64,000 nucleotides of DNA from Rhizobium johnstonii 3841 (GCF_000009265.1 NC_008384.1:62001-126000); one strand, 5' to 3'; positions 43,988-53,728 are shown, counted from the first letter of the stretch. Numbers and translations: made by a program. Notes: generated by a model not told the origin, from the letters alone.

Positions 43988-44629
43988 TCAAGCCGGCAGT
44001 CGTTCGGCCCATGCCATCGCCGCCTTCGCCATCGTGGCGAGATGATCGGCACTGGAGAAACCAGAGATCGTCTTGCGCGGCTTGAGATCGTGGTCGCCAT
44101 CCTCAAGCCAGAGGATCTCGATCCTGTCGGACAGATCGTAGCCCGGCACCTCGTCCCGCGTGCCGAATTCGTCGCGCGTTCCCTGGCAGATCAGGGTGGG
44201 CGTCGTCAGCCCCGTGAGATGGCCGGTGCGCAGCTTCTGCGGCTGGCGTGGCGGATGGAAGGGATATCCGAGGCAGAGCAGGCCGGCGATCTTGCCGCGA
44301 CGATTGAGATCGTCGGCGACCATGCTGGCGACCCGGCCGCCCATCGACTTGCCGCCGATAATCAGAGGGCCGCTGGCGCCGAGCTCGGCAATCGCCGCCT
44401 CGTATTCGGGATTAAGCGTTTCGGCCCGCGGCGGCGGCTTGCGGCCCTCGGAGGTGCGGCGGGCGGCCATGTAGGCGAATTCGAAACGGGCCACACGGAA
44501 GCCAACGCCGGCGAGTGCATTTGCCGCTGCTGTCATCGATGCCGAATCCATCGGCGCGCCGGCGCCATGCGCAAGAAGGATCGTGAAGCGCGCATCCTCG
44601 GGCCCCTGCAGAAGAAACCGGTCAAGCAT
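43988..44629 (-). CDS. Small alpha/beta hydrolase (dienelactone hydrolase-like family)
   Basis: The 213-residue protein has ILLAHGAGAPMDS, the nucleophile in GGKSMGGRVASM, and late ICQGTRDEFG and GDHDLKPRK, giving a Ser-Asp-His triad of the KANSL3/Tex30-like family. The start at 44629 has a GGAGGA at seven bases. It is cytoplasmic by sequence; substrate unknown. Confidence 0.83.
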   Translation of the reverse strand: MLDRFLLQGPEDARFTILLAHGAGAPMDSASMTAAANALAGVGFRVARFEFAYMAARRTSEGRKPPPRAETLNPEYEAAIAELGASGPLIIGGKSMGGRVASMVADDLNRRGKIAGLLCLGYPFHPPRQPQKLRTGHLTGLTTPTLICQGTRDEFGTRDEVPGYDLSDRIEILWLEDGDHDLKPRKTISGFSSADHLATMAKAAMAWAERLPA

Positions 44630-44699
44630 CAGCAATCCTCCATCCCATCGCCGGAACCATGTCGCCGGCCGCGGCTTCTTCCTGGAAAGGAGACCGACA

Positions 44700-44882
44700 A
44701 TGTCGACGAATGATCAAAACGTAAAGCCTGAGCAGCAGCGACCCAAGGATGTCGGCGCCGTTCTTGAAAAGCCGGAACCTGCCGACGCAGAGTCGATGGC
44801 GCCGCCGGTGGTGCAGCCGGCTGGGGTCAGGGACAAAAGTGAACGACCTGTGGTCAATCCGATCACCGGGGTCGCTTCCTGA
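44700..44882 (+). CDS. Small hypothetical protein, proline-rich
   Basis: The 60-residue product MSTNDQNVKPEQQRPKDVG is charged and proline-rich with no hydrophobic segment. The ATG follows GGAAAGGAG at seven bases, so translation is likely. No family is recognised. Similar short, disordered proteins are common in rhizobia. Confidence 0.55.
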   Translation: MSTNDQNVKPEQQRPKDVGAVLEKPEPADAESMAPPVVQPAGVRDKSERPVVNPITGVAS

Positions 44883-45023
44883 TCGACTACCGTAAATTAT
44901 CGTGTAGAACCCCTGAACCGCCTCTTGAAACGCCGGCGGGAAGGGTCCATATACCGGTCCTGCCTGAAAAATGGATGCGCGCGGTATCGACGTCGTCGAA
45001 CTGTTCGTTGTCCGACAGGATAA

Positions 45024-45056
45024 GGGCGCTCCCCACAAGGGTCGAGCGCCCTTTTT
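45024..45056 (+). terminator. Rho-independent terminator
   Basis: An 8-bp stem (GGGCGCTC and GAGCGCCC) with a 12-nt loop is followed by TTTTT. The nearest upstream gene ends 141 bases before it, so it may end an unrecognised small RNA as well as that gene. Confidence 0.85.
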
Positions 45057-45270
45057 GCTATCCAGCCATCGCACTCGTGGCCGCAACGTGCACCCGCTTT
45101 GAAAATTAGTCACAGCGGGATCCGTCAACGGAAATGAAGAGCTTCCAGGAGCAAAGACGCGATCCATGCTTTTTTTCCCGCGATAACGTGACGATGATCT
45201 GGGAAAATTGATGCAGGTAGCTGTCCCGCAGGCTGGCCACTTGAGCCGCCCCGTCGCAACTAACGAAATA

Positions 45271-45295
45271 AGAATTGGCTGGGGAACCCGGATTC
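45271..45295 (+). repeat. Left direct repeat of the island (tRNA-Gln 3' end-like)
   Basis: This 25-base repeat recurs at 59858-59882 with one change (C to T at 45289/59876). Its reverse complement reads GGTTCCCCAGCCA plus flanks, which is like the 3' end of a tRNA-Gln gene (acceptor stem, discriminator G and CCA). No intact tRNA is present around it. It is interpreted as an attachment site. Confidence 0.7.
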
Positions 45296-45705
45296 TCACA
45301 TGACTTCAGAGGCTTATGAGAAAAACCTTTAAATTCCCTCTGTTTTCCCATCGCGAGCGACCGTGGATACCACCTTTGTGCCCTGGCTTTGGACCTCAGT
45401 CAATATGGGTGTGGAGCGGAAATAATTTCCGTGCCGAGCGCCGAAGCTACCGAACTGGCGACCACCGCTGCTTCGCGCCCGCATTTCTGTCGTTCAAGTC
45501 ATGCCATTCAGTTATCGTAGCGATCACCGAAAATAGCAGGGAGCGTCGGGCCAGTCGTGGGCGTGAGGATGATTTCGAGAGGAAAGGTAGGGACTGTCGG
45601 CACCGCAATGTTATCAAATGCCGATAGGGGAAATAGACGCGAAGAAATCGGTGACTCCTTCTGCTGGAGGCATGCAGAGATGTCCGTCTGCCGAGGAGGT
45701 GGCCG

Positions 45706-45987
45706 ATGAAGAGCAAGAAGATACCCAGTGATATTGCCAACGCCATCAGGCAGTCGGCAATCGATGGCTGGGACGATGATGCCGATATGGTTGCCCACAC
45801 CATCGAAACCGAAACAGCCGCCTATCTTGAGCTTAATGCGCTGGACTTCGGGACTGCTGCCAGCTTTCGTGAAAGGATCATTGCCGCTGTCTCTAAGAAT
45901 TCCGACGGCTGGGACGAGCGGCTGTCCATGGCATTAGTCAAAGTTGTCGAAATGCTGGAGCGTGACTACGCCAACCGCAAAAAGTGA
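45706..45987 (+). CDS. Hypothetical protein, first gene inside the island
   Basis: The 93-residue product starts MKSKKIPSDIANAIRQSA after GAGGAGG. It is acidic and helical (DGWDDDADMVAHTIETETA, MALVKVVEMLERDYANRKK), with no membrane segment. Its position inside the repeat-bounded island suggests an accessory role. No family was recognised. Confidence 0.6.
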   Translation: MKSKKIPSDIANAIRQSAIDGWDDDADMVAHTIETETAAYLELNALDFGTAASFRERIIAAVSKNSDGWDERLSMALVKVVEMLERDYANRKK

Positions 45988-46179
45988 GGCGGGCCTGCGC
46001 GCGTTATCCAAGCCGAGGCCAGGCGGCGGGCGATCACGTTTGATTGGCCGGATCATCCGTCGCTTGAGACGCAGTCCGGGCTCGTATCATTCGGGTGCGA
46101 TCAGGAGCTTACCAACTATGAACGCCCCGCTGGCGCATCCGGCACTGGTGGATAGCGCGGGGTTAAATACGATCGAAAG

Positions 46180-46800
46180 CTACAATGCAGTTCGCCCCCA
46201 ATCGAAGGCGACAATCACTTCAACGAACGTCATCGCGGTGGGGACCAGAAGTATCAAGATGCCGACGCAATATGATATTAGTGCGATCAACCTGATCTCC
46301 GGATGCGAGACATTGAGGAGCCGATAGAGCTCTCCCATCGGATCCGCCAAGCTATTCGGATCGACATTGCGTCCTTCCCCATCGTAGTTGAAGTTGGACG
46401 AGTTGCGAGCGAGCGGCTCGGCCTCGGTCCCTAACTTGATCAATTTCAACAGATAGTCGAGATTTCGAGGCTGGCAGAAGTAAACCTTCTCAGCCTCGAA
46501 GAAGGCGGCCGCCGAATCGTACTTCTTGATCAACGCCGGACATTTCAGGCCGTACAGCGCCGCACCTACCGCGATCAAACAGCAGCCTAGATACAGCAAA
46601 AGGAGCCGCAGCGACGGGCCGCAACTGGCCGGCCGGCAAAAATCGGTATGTAGGCTGAGAAACTTCACGATCTCCCCGTTAAAGAGCAGGAGATAGCCAA
46701 CCAGCGGCACCGCGATAGTAGCCTTGGCGATGGTTGAATTCCCCAATCTCCGCAAGACGCTCCACCGCGACTGATGATCAAGCGATGCAATTGTCCTCAT
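46180..46800 (-). CDS. Hypothetical membrane protein
   Basis: The 206-residue protein has three hydrophobic segments: VPLVGYLLLF near 32-41, LRLLLLYLGCCLIAVGAALYG near 65-86 and IALISYCVGILILLVPTAM near 172-190. A cytoplasmic stretch with CQPRNLDYLLKLIKLGTE sits between. Codon use is less GC-rich than the surroundings. It is next to the GmrSD-like gene on the same strand and may act with it, though they are 153 bases apart. No family was recognised. Confidence 0.6.
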   Translation of the reverse strand: MRTIASLDHQSRWSVLRRLGNSTIAKATIAVPLVGYLLLFNGEIVKFLSLHTDFCRPASCGPSLRLLLLYLGCCLIAVGAALYGLKCPALIKKYDSAAAFFEAEKVYFCQPRNLDYLLKLIKLGTEAEPLARNSSNFNYDGEGRNVDPNSLADPMGELYRLLNVSHPEIRLIALISYCVGILILLVPTAMTFVEVIVAFDWGRTAL

Positions 46801-46953
46801 TTAGCGCCCCTCACTTCGGATTTGCTAGCTGTCACCAGAACTCGATATCGCCAGTCTGCCGTCAAAGCCGAGGCCTATTAGACGAAGAACGGCCGGCGCG
46901 TAACATTGACACCTTGCTCTCCGAATTGCGGCAGATAGCAAATTGTTTACCGA

Positions 46954-48819
46954 TCATTGTCGCCAGATTTCGATGGCGCGTCCGAACAAGCTCTCGGCTC
47001 TAACTTTGATTGCAACTTCGTCCCAGTGCTCAACTTCAAACAACTGCTGGTTCAAGGGCAAAAGTGAGTGCTTCATCATTTCTGGCTTCTTTTCAGGCCA
47101 GCCATAGTTCTTCTGGGCGGAATTCAGCGAAGAGCTCAGGATAGTCAGGTTCCCGAGCGTCTGGAGAGCAGTCCCGCGTTTGCGCGTCGCCTCGGCGCGT
47201 GGATCGTTTGCTTGAGCAGAATATAGATCGAAAAACGAAAGTCCCTTCGTGCCGTCTGGCAGAGGCCAGTGGGCTATCCAATCCTGCGGCATTATATGCT
47301 CGACAGTTGGCTGTTGTGCGAACGACAGTGCCTCAGATTTGGACGACATGAAGGTTTGGTTGATCCGACCAAAAATATGAACGAGCTTCGGACTGTTCAG
47401 CGATCCGTAGAGAGGTTTGGTAAGCCATGATTCCTTGAACGCCGCATCATCCGGCCAAAGACCAGAGTCGCCAGCTTGGTCAAGCAATGCACTCCGAAGG
47501 GCCGTCGACGTGAACCCATCTCTGCGTAGGTTTCGTGTCAGGGAGAGAAATATCCTGTTGTAGTTTTTAGTGCCCAAATCGCAGACGGCGCGGCGTAGTA
47601 GATACGACTCAAGGATGGCAGAGATCCGTCCCCACTCTTCGTCGTCAACATTGGCGCTCAAAAGAGCCAGCAAAAATGGATAGGCTGTCCTAATGTCAAA
47701 GGCGTCCATGAACCGGCATAAGTCAGCAATTTTGTCGCCTGCCTGCGGATCGATGATGCGGCGGAAATCTGCTCCTTGCTTAGAAAGTGTCGCGAGTTCC
47801 CCTTGGATAGTCGGGAACGGTTTTTGTGCTTCAATCCAATGCCGGTATTCGACATACAGGTGCTTAATGGGGATATCACGGCCCTGATGGCTGGCAAGAA
47901 AATGCTGCATGAAAAGATCGCTACGTGGGCGAGTGAGGCGGCCTTGCTTGACTTCCTCGCGCCAGAACTCTTCGTCAAACCCGGCCCAATACTGCTTATA
48001 AACGGCCTCGACGTCCAAACCTTCCCGGCCCGCGCGGAAGAAGATGTAGTTCCGCAACAGATCCGCGGGAAGTAGAGGTTCGCCGCGGGCGTTGAGGGTT
48101 TCGAAGATCACCTGCGGATCATCATCTTTCTGTAGGTCGATCACGACCACCATCAAACCACTTCTAAGCGTTTGGAAACACTCGTCGACACGGGCCGACA
48201 GAGGGAACGTTTCCGCGAGTGGAAGATCCCCGTCTCCACCAAGGAAGAAGCCTTTCAACTGTTCATAGAAAAACAGGTAAGCCTCAACCATCCGAGGTCT
48301 CGGATCTGGTTGGCGCGCATACGGTCTTTTGTGAAGCGGATTGCGCTTGAGAACGTCCTCTCGGGACCCCGAGCCAATCACGTCGGTGAATTGCTTGCGA
48401 TCGAGCTGCGTGGGCCAGACCTTGAACCGATCGACGTCGGCGTCTGCCATCATGCCCGTGTTGAAGAGAAACTTGTCGCATTCCTTGGCCAGTTCTTCAC
48501 AACCTTCGCTTCGGCAGAAATCGCGATATGCTGCTAGGAAAATCTGCAGCGTGGTCAGTCGTTGCTGTCCATCGATTACCTGCCGGACAACCACATGGCC
48601 CGTTGGCGTCTGCTTCTGGTCGAGGACCATTGCGCCGAGAAAATGAACCGGCGCATCTTTTCGTCCATCCAAGGCCTCGGTGAACTTTCGTTGGATGTCC
48701 TCCCACAATGGAAGCCACTGATGCTCTTCACTCCAAACGTACTGCCTCTGAAAGAGCGGCACCTCGAGTCGTTGCTTTGCGTCGAACACGGCGAGAAGGG
48801 ATGACTTGTGGACGTCCAT
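46954..48819 (-). CDS. DUF262/DUF1524 (GmrSD-like) type IV restriction-type nuclease
   Basis: The 621-residue protein has an N-terminal DUF262 domain with the nucleotide-binding DGQQR motif at 83-87 (VIDGQQRLTTLQIF) and a C-terminal DUF1524 HNH-type nuclease with VEHIMPQ (His near 508) and LGNLTILSSSLNSAQKN. This joins the GmrS and GmrD functions in one chain. Relatives cleave modified DNA of phages, for example glucosylated hydroxymethylcytosine or phosphorothioate DNA in the SspE group. The start at 48819 follows GGAGGAAAC. Confidence 0.85.
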   Translation of the reverse strand: MDVHKSSLLAVFDAKQRLEVPLFQRQYVWSEEHQWLPLWEDIQRKFTEALDGRKDAPVHFLGAMVLDQKQTPTGHVVVRQVIDGQQRLTTLQIFLAAYRDFCRSEGCEELAKECDKFLFNTGMMADADVDRFKVWPTQLDRKQFTDVIGSGSREDVLKRNPLHKRPYARQPDPRPRMVEAYLFFYEQLKGFFLGGDGDLPLAETFPLSARVDECFQTLRSGLMVVVIDLQKDDDPQVIFETLNARGEPLLPADLLRNYIFFRAGREGLDVEAVYKQYWAGFDEEFWREEVKQGRLTRPRSDLFMQHFLASHQGRDIPIKHLYVEYRHWIEAQKPFPTIQGELATLSKQGADFRRIIDPQAGDKIADLCRFMDAFDIRTAYPFLLALLSANVDDEEWGRISAILESYLLRRAVCDLGTKNYNRIFLSLTRNLRRDGFTSTALRSALLDQAGDSGLWPDDAAFKESWLTKPLYGSLNSPKLVHIFGRINQTFMSSKSEALSFAQQPTVEHIMPQDWIAHWPLPDGTKGLSFFDLYSAQANDPRAEATRKRGTALQTLGNLTILSSSLNSAQKNYGWPEKKPEMMKHSLLPLNQQLFEVEHWDEVAIKVRAESLFGRAIEIWRQ

Positions 48820-48934
48820 GTTTCCTCCGAAAGCGGCAAAGGTAACTAAGAAAATAAGTTGCGTAGAGTAATAGATACAACTACATGCTTGGTGCAATGG
48901 CGGATGGAAGTCGTCGTTGATTTTCGCTGTATGG

Positions 48935-49513
48935 ATGCAGGATATGACCGAGACCGCCGCTCTGATCAATGCAGTTGCAACGCTCCTAGGTGCCGTTGCA
49001 TGGCCGGTGGCAATTTTCAGCATCGTCGCTTTGTTGAGGAAGCAGATCGTCGAACTCATCGGCAGAGTTGAGAACCTGAATATGGGGGACAAGTCGATCA
49101 AGTTCCGACAGGCAGCCATAACTGGCGTCTCTGAAGCCGTCGAACAACTCGCAGAGTCGCATGAGCTAGATGTGGCAACGGAGACGGCTGTTCCTATCGA
49201 CGACATTATGAAGGAACTGATCGAAGATGACCCGCGCGCCGCCATCTTGACGCAGTGGGACCGGGTCCAACGAGCCTTGACCAATCTAGCGACCCGTCAC
49301 GGCGTGGATATCGACTTGCGCAGCATGCATCGCACGGCTCTAGTCCTGAATGGCGCAGGACTTATATCGGATGAGTTGGGAGCTGCCCTAGAAGAACTCT
49401 ATAAGAGTTGCAAATACGCGCGGCGTGTATACGAGTTCGATTTGCCTCAAGAAACGGTTGAGGACTATGTTCGGGCTACTAATGATGCAATCGGCGCGTT
49501 GAAAAAGGCTTGA
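48935..49513 (+). CDS. Hypothetical protein with one N-terminal membrane helix
   Basis: The product is about 192 residues. A single hydrophobic segment (AVATLLGAVAWPVAIFSIVALL) is followed by a helical, acidic domain with ELIGRVENLNMGDKSIKFRQ and later KELIEDDPRAAILTQWDRVQ, RALTNLATRHGVDIDL and LISDELGAALEELYKSCKYA. The start could be 48935, 48944 or a TTG at 48917. It is divergent from the GmrSD-like gene and 84 bases before the SIR2-like gene on the same strand. Small membrane proteins often partner soluble effectors in defence loci. No family was recognised. Confidence 0.65.
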   Translation: MQDMTETAALINAVATLLGAVAWPVAIFSIVALLRKQIVELIGRVENLNMGDKSIKFRQAAITGVSEAVEQLAESHELDVATETAVPIDDIMKELIEDDPRAAILTQWDRVQRALTNLATRHGVDIDLRSMHRTALVLNGAGLISDELGAALEELYKSCKYARRVYEFDLPQETVEDYVRATNDAIGALKKA

Positions 49514-49597
49514 ATAATCAAGCTCTAGTCGGAGGACATATTGCATTGTCCTGCTATCTGACGCTGATCTAAAGTCTCAAAATGTTGGGGTATTGCA

Positions 49598-50671
49598 GTG
49601 GTCGATCTTCTAAGCTTTGCAGAAGCAATTAGCGACTCCCGCCAACTTTCAAAACGACATCTGTTGCTTGGCAACGGGTTCAGCATCGCGTGCTGCCCTG
49701 ACATTTTCCACTATGGTTCGCTTTTCAGCGCTGCAGACTTTTCCAAAAATCCCGAGCTCGTCAAGGTTTTCGAAGTCCTCAAGACTCAGGACTTCGAAGT
49801 TGCGATTAAAAACCTCGAAGCCGGCGCACTTTTGACAAGCATCTATTCGCCTGGTCACGTTGACGCTGCCGCAAAGATGCAGGCCGACGCCAATGCTCTG
49901 AAGGAAATTTTGCTTTCCGCTATCGCGGGAAATCACCCAGATGTTCCCTCGGATATTTCGAACGACAAGTTTTGGGCGTGCCGTCGTTTTCTAAGCATGT
50001 TTCTGGGACGACAGAACGACGGGCAGGTTTTTACGCTGAACTATGACCTGCTTTTGTATTGGACGTTGATGCATGAGGACAACCCATTTTTAAACCCCGT
50101 TGATCTCGCCACCAATGATGGTTTTGGAAACGATGAAGATGATCCCTCGGCCGACTATGTCGTGTGGCAAGGCGAAGTGAGCGCTCATAGTGCGAAGGTT
50201 CATTTTCTGCACGGCGCGCTACATCTCTTTGACGCCGGCACCGAGCTCCAAAAATACACATGGGTTAGGACCAACGATCGACTGATTGACCAGGCGCGCC
50301 GAGCGATCAACGACAACAAGTATCCGTTGTTCGTGACCGAGGGATCCAGCGCGCAGAAGAAAGCAAAAATCCGGCACAACGCCTATCTCTACCAAGGCTT
50401 CAAGCAACTTACTGCGAACGCCCAGCAGGGAAAGCATTGTTTCTTCGTGTTGGGTCACTCGCTGGCTGACAACGACGATCATATTTTGCGGCGGTTCGGA
50501 ACCGGGCGTTTCAGCAAACTGTATGTCAGTCTTTTTGGAGATCCGGCCGCACCCGGAAACCAACAGATCATTGCCAAAGCAAATAGGCTGGCCGCCATGC
50601 GTCACGATAGGTTTCCGCTTGAAGTCGCATTCTATGACGCTGCTACGGCGAACCCGTGGACCTATCCATAG
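49598..50671 (+). CDS. DUF4917 family protein, SIR2-like fold
   Basis: The 357-residue protein has the order of SIR2-type NAD-binding motifs: HLLLGNGFSIACCPD near 21-35, VFTLNYDLLLYW near 144-155, KVHFLHGALHLFD near 198-210 and FFVLGHSLADNDDHILRRFG near 285-304. DUF4917 members often lie in defence islands. SIR2 domains there deplete NAD+ to abort phage infection. The stop is 165 bases before hsdM. It has no membrane segment. Enzyme activity is inferred by analogy. Confidence 0.85.
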   Translation: MVDLLSFAEAISDSRQLSKRHLLLGNGFSIACCPDIFHYGSLFSAADFSKNPELVKVFEVLKTQDFEVAIKNLEAGALLTSIYSPGHVDAAAKMQADANALKEILLSAIAGNHPDVPSDISNDKFWACRRFLSMFLGRQNDGQVFTLNYDLLLYWTLMHEDNPFLNPVDLATNDGFGNDEDDPSADYVVWQGEVSAHSAKVHFLHGALHLFDAGTELQKYTWVRTNDRLIDQARRAINDNKYPLFVTEGSSAQKKAKIRHNAYLYQGFKQLTANAQQGKHCFFVLGHSLADNDDHILRRFGTGRFSKLYVSLFGDPAAPGNQQIIAKANRLAAMRHDRFPLEVAFYDAATANPWTYP

Positions 50672-50838
50672 CGGGCGCCACTCCGCCCGCCTATCGCGTA
50701 CCGGAAATAATTTCCGGCGCCATTTGGAGAAAGCGGGCTAACCTCGCCCTATTGCAATCCAGGATGGAGCTTCAGCCTTTACATGCTGAAGCTGCTCATC
50801 CTACTGTCGCCTCAAAATGATTTGGGGAGAATGCCTTC

Positions 50839-52398
50839 GTGGCGAAAGACAATAATGGCGACCTCGGCTTCACGGCCGAGCTTTTCAAGGCTGCGGACAA
50901 GCTTCGGGGCAATCTGGAGCCCTCGGAATACAAGCATGTAGCGCTTGGCCTTATTTTCCTGAAATACATATCCGATGCCTTCGAGGGGCTTCACGCCAGG
51001 CTGACGGCAGACGAATATGCCGATGCTGAAGACCCGGAGGAGTATCTCGCGGAGAATGTCTTCTGGGTGCCGACGGAGGCGCGGTGGCCTTTTCTGCAGG
51101 CCAACGCCAAGCGGCCGGAAATCGGCAAGCTGATCGACGAGGCGATGGAGGCAATCGAGCGTTTTCCGTCGAATGAGGGGCTGAAGGGCGTTCTTCCGAA
51201 GAACTACGCGCGTCCTACGCTCAACAAGACCATGCTCGGCGAGTTGATCGATCTTTTCTCCAATATCGGCCTTCATGACAGTAAAGATACGGCGAAGGAT
51301 CTTCTGGGTCGTGTCTACGAATATTTCCTTTCCGGTTTCGCCGGATCGGAAGGAAAGCGGGGAGGCGAATTCTTCACGCCGCGTTCCGTGGTGCGCACTC
51401 TGGTCGAGATGCTGGAGCCCTACAAGGGCCGCGTCTACGATCCCTGCTGCGGTTCTGGCGGCATGTTCGTGCAGTCGGAGAACTTCATCGAGGAGCATGG
51501 CGGACGGCGCAATGATATTGCCGTCTATGGCCAGGAGATCAACCACACCACCTGGCGTCTGGCCAAGATGAACCTTGCCGTCCAAGGCATTGATGCCGAT
51601 ATTCGCTGGAACAACGAGGGCAGTTTCCACCGCGATGAACTGCCGGACCTAAAGGCCGATTTCATCCTCGCCAACCCGCCCTTCAACATTTCCGATTGGG
51701 GCGGCGAGCGGCTGGCGGAAGACACCCGCTGGAAGTTCGGCAAGCCGCCGAATGGCAATGCCAATTTCGGCTGGCTGCAGCACATCATCCACCATCTTGC
51801 CCCGCGCGGCACGGCGGGCGTGGTGCTGGCCAATGGCTCCATGTCCTCCCAGCAGTCCGGCGAAGGCGAGATCCGCAAGGCGATGATCGAGAGGGATCAG
51901 GTGGATTGCATGGTGGCCCTGCCGGGTCAGCTCTTCTATTCCACGCAGATCCCCGCCTGTCTCTGGATTCTGGCTCGCGACAAGAGCGCCAATGGTCACC
52001 GTGACCGGCGCGGCGAAATCCTCTTCATCGACGCCCGCAAACTCGGCTTCATGGTGGACCGCGTGCGTCGCGAATTCACGGCAGACGATATCGAGAAGAT
52101 CACCGGCGCTTATCATCGCTGGCGCTCGAAACCGGAAACGCGAGTGAACAACGGTTGGGCGGATTATGCGGACGAGCCGGGTTTCTGCAAGTCGGCCAGC
52201 CTTGAGGAAGTGCGCGGCCATGGCCATGTGCTAACGCCGGGGCGCTATGTGGGAGCGGCGGATGCCGAGGATGACGGGGTGTCGTTTGCGGAGAAGTTTG
52301 AAGGGTTGAGGGAGACCTTGATGGCCCAGTTCGAGGAGGGACGGAGGCTGGAGAAAGCGATCGAGGCAGCACTGGCGGCGGATTTACCAAATGCCTGA
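50839..52398 (+). CDS. hsdM: Type I restriction-modification methyltransferase subunit
   Basis: The 519-residue subunit has an N-terminal helical domain (LGFTAELFKAADKLRGNLEP), SAM motif I VYDPCCGSGGMF near 202-212, and the N6-adenine catalytic motif NPPFN at 279-283. It starts with GTG at 50839 after GGGGAGAATG. It methylates one adenine on each strand of the recognition site, and partners HsdS. It overlaps hsdS by eight bases. Confidence 0.95.
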   Translation: MAKDNNGDLGFTAELFKAADKLRGNLEPSEYKHVALGLIFLKYISDAFEGLHARLTADEYADAEDPEEYLAENVFWVPTEARWPFLQANAKRPEIGKLIDEAMEAIERFPSNEGLKGVLPKNYARPTLNKTMLGELIDLFSNIGLHDSKDTAKDLLGRVYEYFLSGFAGSEGKRGGEFFTPRSVVRTLVEMLEPYKGRVYDPCCGSGGMFVQSENFIEEHGGRRNDIAVYGQEINHTTWRLAKMNLAVQGIDADIRWNNEGSFHRDELPDLKADFILANPPFNISDWGGERLAEDTRWKFGKPPNGNANFGWLQHIIHHLAPRGTAGVVLANGSMSSQQSGEGEIRKAMIERDQVDCMVALPGQLFYSTQIPACLWILARDKSANGHRDRRGEILFIDARKLGFMVDRVRREFTADDIEKITGAYHRWRSKPETRVNNGWADYADEPGFCKSASLEEVRGHGHVLTPGRYVGAADAEDDGVSFAEKFEGLRETLMAQFEEGRRLEKAIEAALAADLPNA

Positions 52399-53728
52399 AA
52401 TACCTTTTGTCGCTCTTGCTGATCTGTGCCCACCGAAGCGATCCATTACCTACGGAATTGTTCAGCCTGGAAAACCAGACGATATTGGTGTTCCAATCGT
52501 TCGGGTTAACAACTTCAGAGGTCATCGGCTCGATCTGACTGAACGCCTCTGCGTCGCTCCAAATGTTGAAGCACAGTACAGCCGCTCGAGGCCCCAACCA
52601 TACGACGTCCTAATCTCCTTGGTCGGATCAATCGGCCAAGTAGCTATTGCGGGACCTGAAATCTCGGGTTGGAATTTGGCCCGTGCTGTTGGCCTCATTC
52701 CCACCAAAGACCGTCATCATGCACTTTGGATATTTTACGCTCTTCAGAGCCCTGAAGCACAGCAATACATCCGACAGCACGCGAACACGACGGTTCAGGC
52801 TACTTTCAATCTCAAGGATCTGACAAAGTTTCCGATACCATATCCTGCACGGCAAGGGCGGGAACAGATTATTGGAATGCTCGGCTCCCTCGACGACAAG
52901 ATCGAGCTGAACCGGAAGATGAACGAGACGCTGGAGGCGATCGCGCAAGCGATCTTCCGCGACTGGTTCGTGGAATTCGGCCCCACTCGCCGCAAGCAGG
53001 ACGGCGCAACCGATCCGATCACCATCATGGGCGGCCTCGTGCAGGACACTGAGCGGGCGCAAGCCCTTGCCGATCTCTTCCCCGCCACGCTCGGTGATGA
53101 CAGTCTACCGGAAGGGTGGGAAAGCAAATCGCTTCTGGAGCAAGCGAATTGGATCAACGGTGCCGCGTTCAAGAACATGCATTTCAGCGATGCTCCAGAC
53201 GCACTTCCAGTCGTGAAGATCGCCGAACTCAAAAATGGTGTCACAAGCGGCACTAAGTTCACGAACACAGCATTGGGGGAAAGATATCGGATCTCTGACG
53301 GAGAGCTGCTGTTCTCGTGGTCAGGCAATCCGGATACGTCGATTGACGCTTTCGTTTGGATTGGTGGAAACGCATGGCTCAACCAACATATTTTCGCGGT
53401 GCGTGAAAATGGCGTCCGCTCAAAAGCAGCACTTTATGTCCTGCTCAAAGCTTTGATGCCGCAGTTTGCCGAGTTGGCCCGTAACAAGCAGACGACGGGG
53501 CTCGGGCACGTTACCAAAGAGGACATGAAACGCCTGGAGATAGCCGTCGCGCCGGGGCCGGTAGAGACGGCTTTCGAGGCAGTGATAACACCCCTTGTAG
53601 ATTTGCTCGTGAGCAGGCTCTTCGAAAACCGTACCCTCGCGGCGACCCGCGACCTTCTCCTACCGAAACTCATGTCAGGCGAAATCCGCCTGTCAGGTGC
53701 TGAGGGCGTAATTGAGGCGAGCCACTAA
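52391..53728 (+). CDS. hsdS: Type I restriction-modification specificity subunit
   Basis: The 445-residue protein has two target recognition domains: PIVRVNNFRGHRLDLTERLC region and ALPVVKIAELKNGVTSGTKF region. Between them is the helical spacer with GREQIIGMLGSLDDKIELNR and NETLEAIAQAIFRDWFVEFG, repeated in part at the end as AATRDLLLPKLMSGEIRL. It sets the sequence recognised by the HsdMRS complex. Its stop overlaps the next gene by one base (TAATG). Confidence 0.94.
   Translation: MPEIPFVALADLCPPKRSITYGIVQPGKPDDIGVPIVRVNNFRGHRLDLTERLCVAPNVEAQYSRSRPQPYDVLISLVGSIGQVAIAGPEISGWNLARAVGLIPTKDRHHALWIFYALQSPEAQQYIRQHANTTVQATFNLKDLTKFPIPYPARQGREQIIGMLGSLDDKIELNRKMNETLEAIAQAIFRDWFVEFGPTRRKQDGATDPITIMGGLVQDTERAQALADLFPATLGDDSLPEGWESKSLLEQANWINGAAFKNMHFSDAPDALPVVKIAELKNGVTSGTKFTNTALGERYRISDGELLFSWSGNPDTSIDAFVWIGGNAWLNQHIFAVRENGVRSKAALYVLLKALMPQFAELARNKQTTGLGHVTKEDMKRLEIAVAPGPVETAFEAVITPLVDLLVSRLFENRTLAATRDLLLPKLMSGEIRLSGAEGVIEASH

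Larger units (their letters stand above)
44883..45705. other. Intergenic region, 823 bp, with terminator and left island repeat
   Basis: No gene with family features was recognised. It holds an intrinsic terminator at 45024-45056 and the left 25-nt island repeat at 45271-45295. Base composition shifts to lower GC to the right of the repeat. Confidence 0.5.

Noticed and set aside
45271..45295. Complete tRNA-Gln gene
   Set aside because: Only the acceptor 3' end and part of the T arm are visible; the T loop and the rest of the cloverleaf are not present at either repeat.
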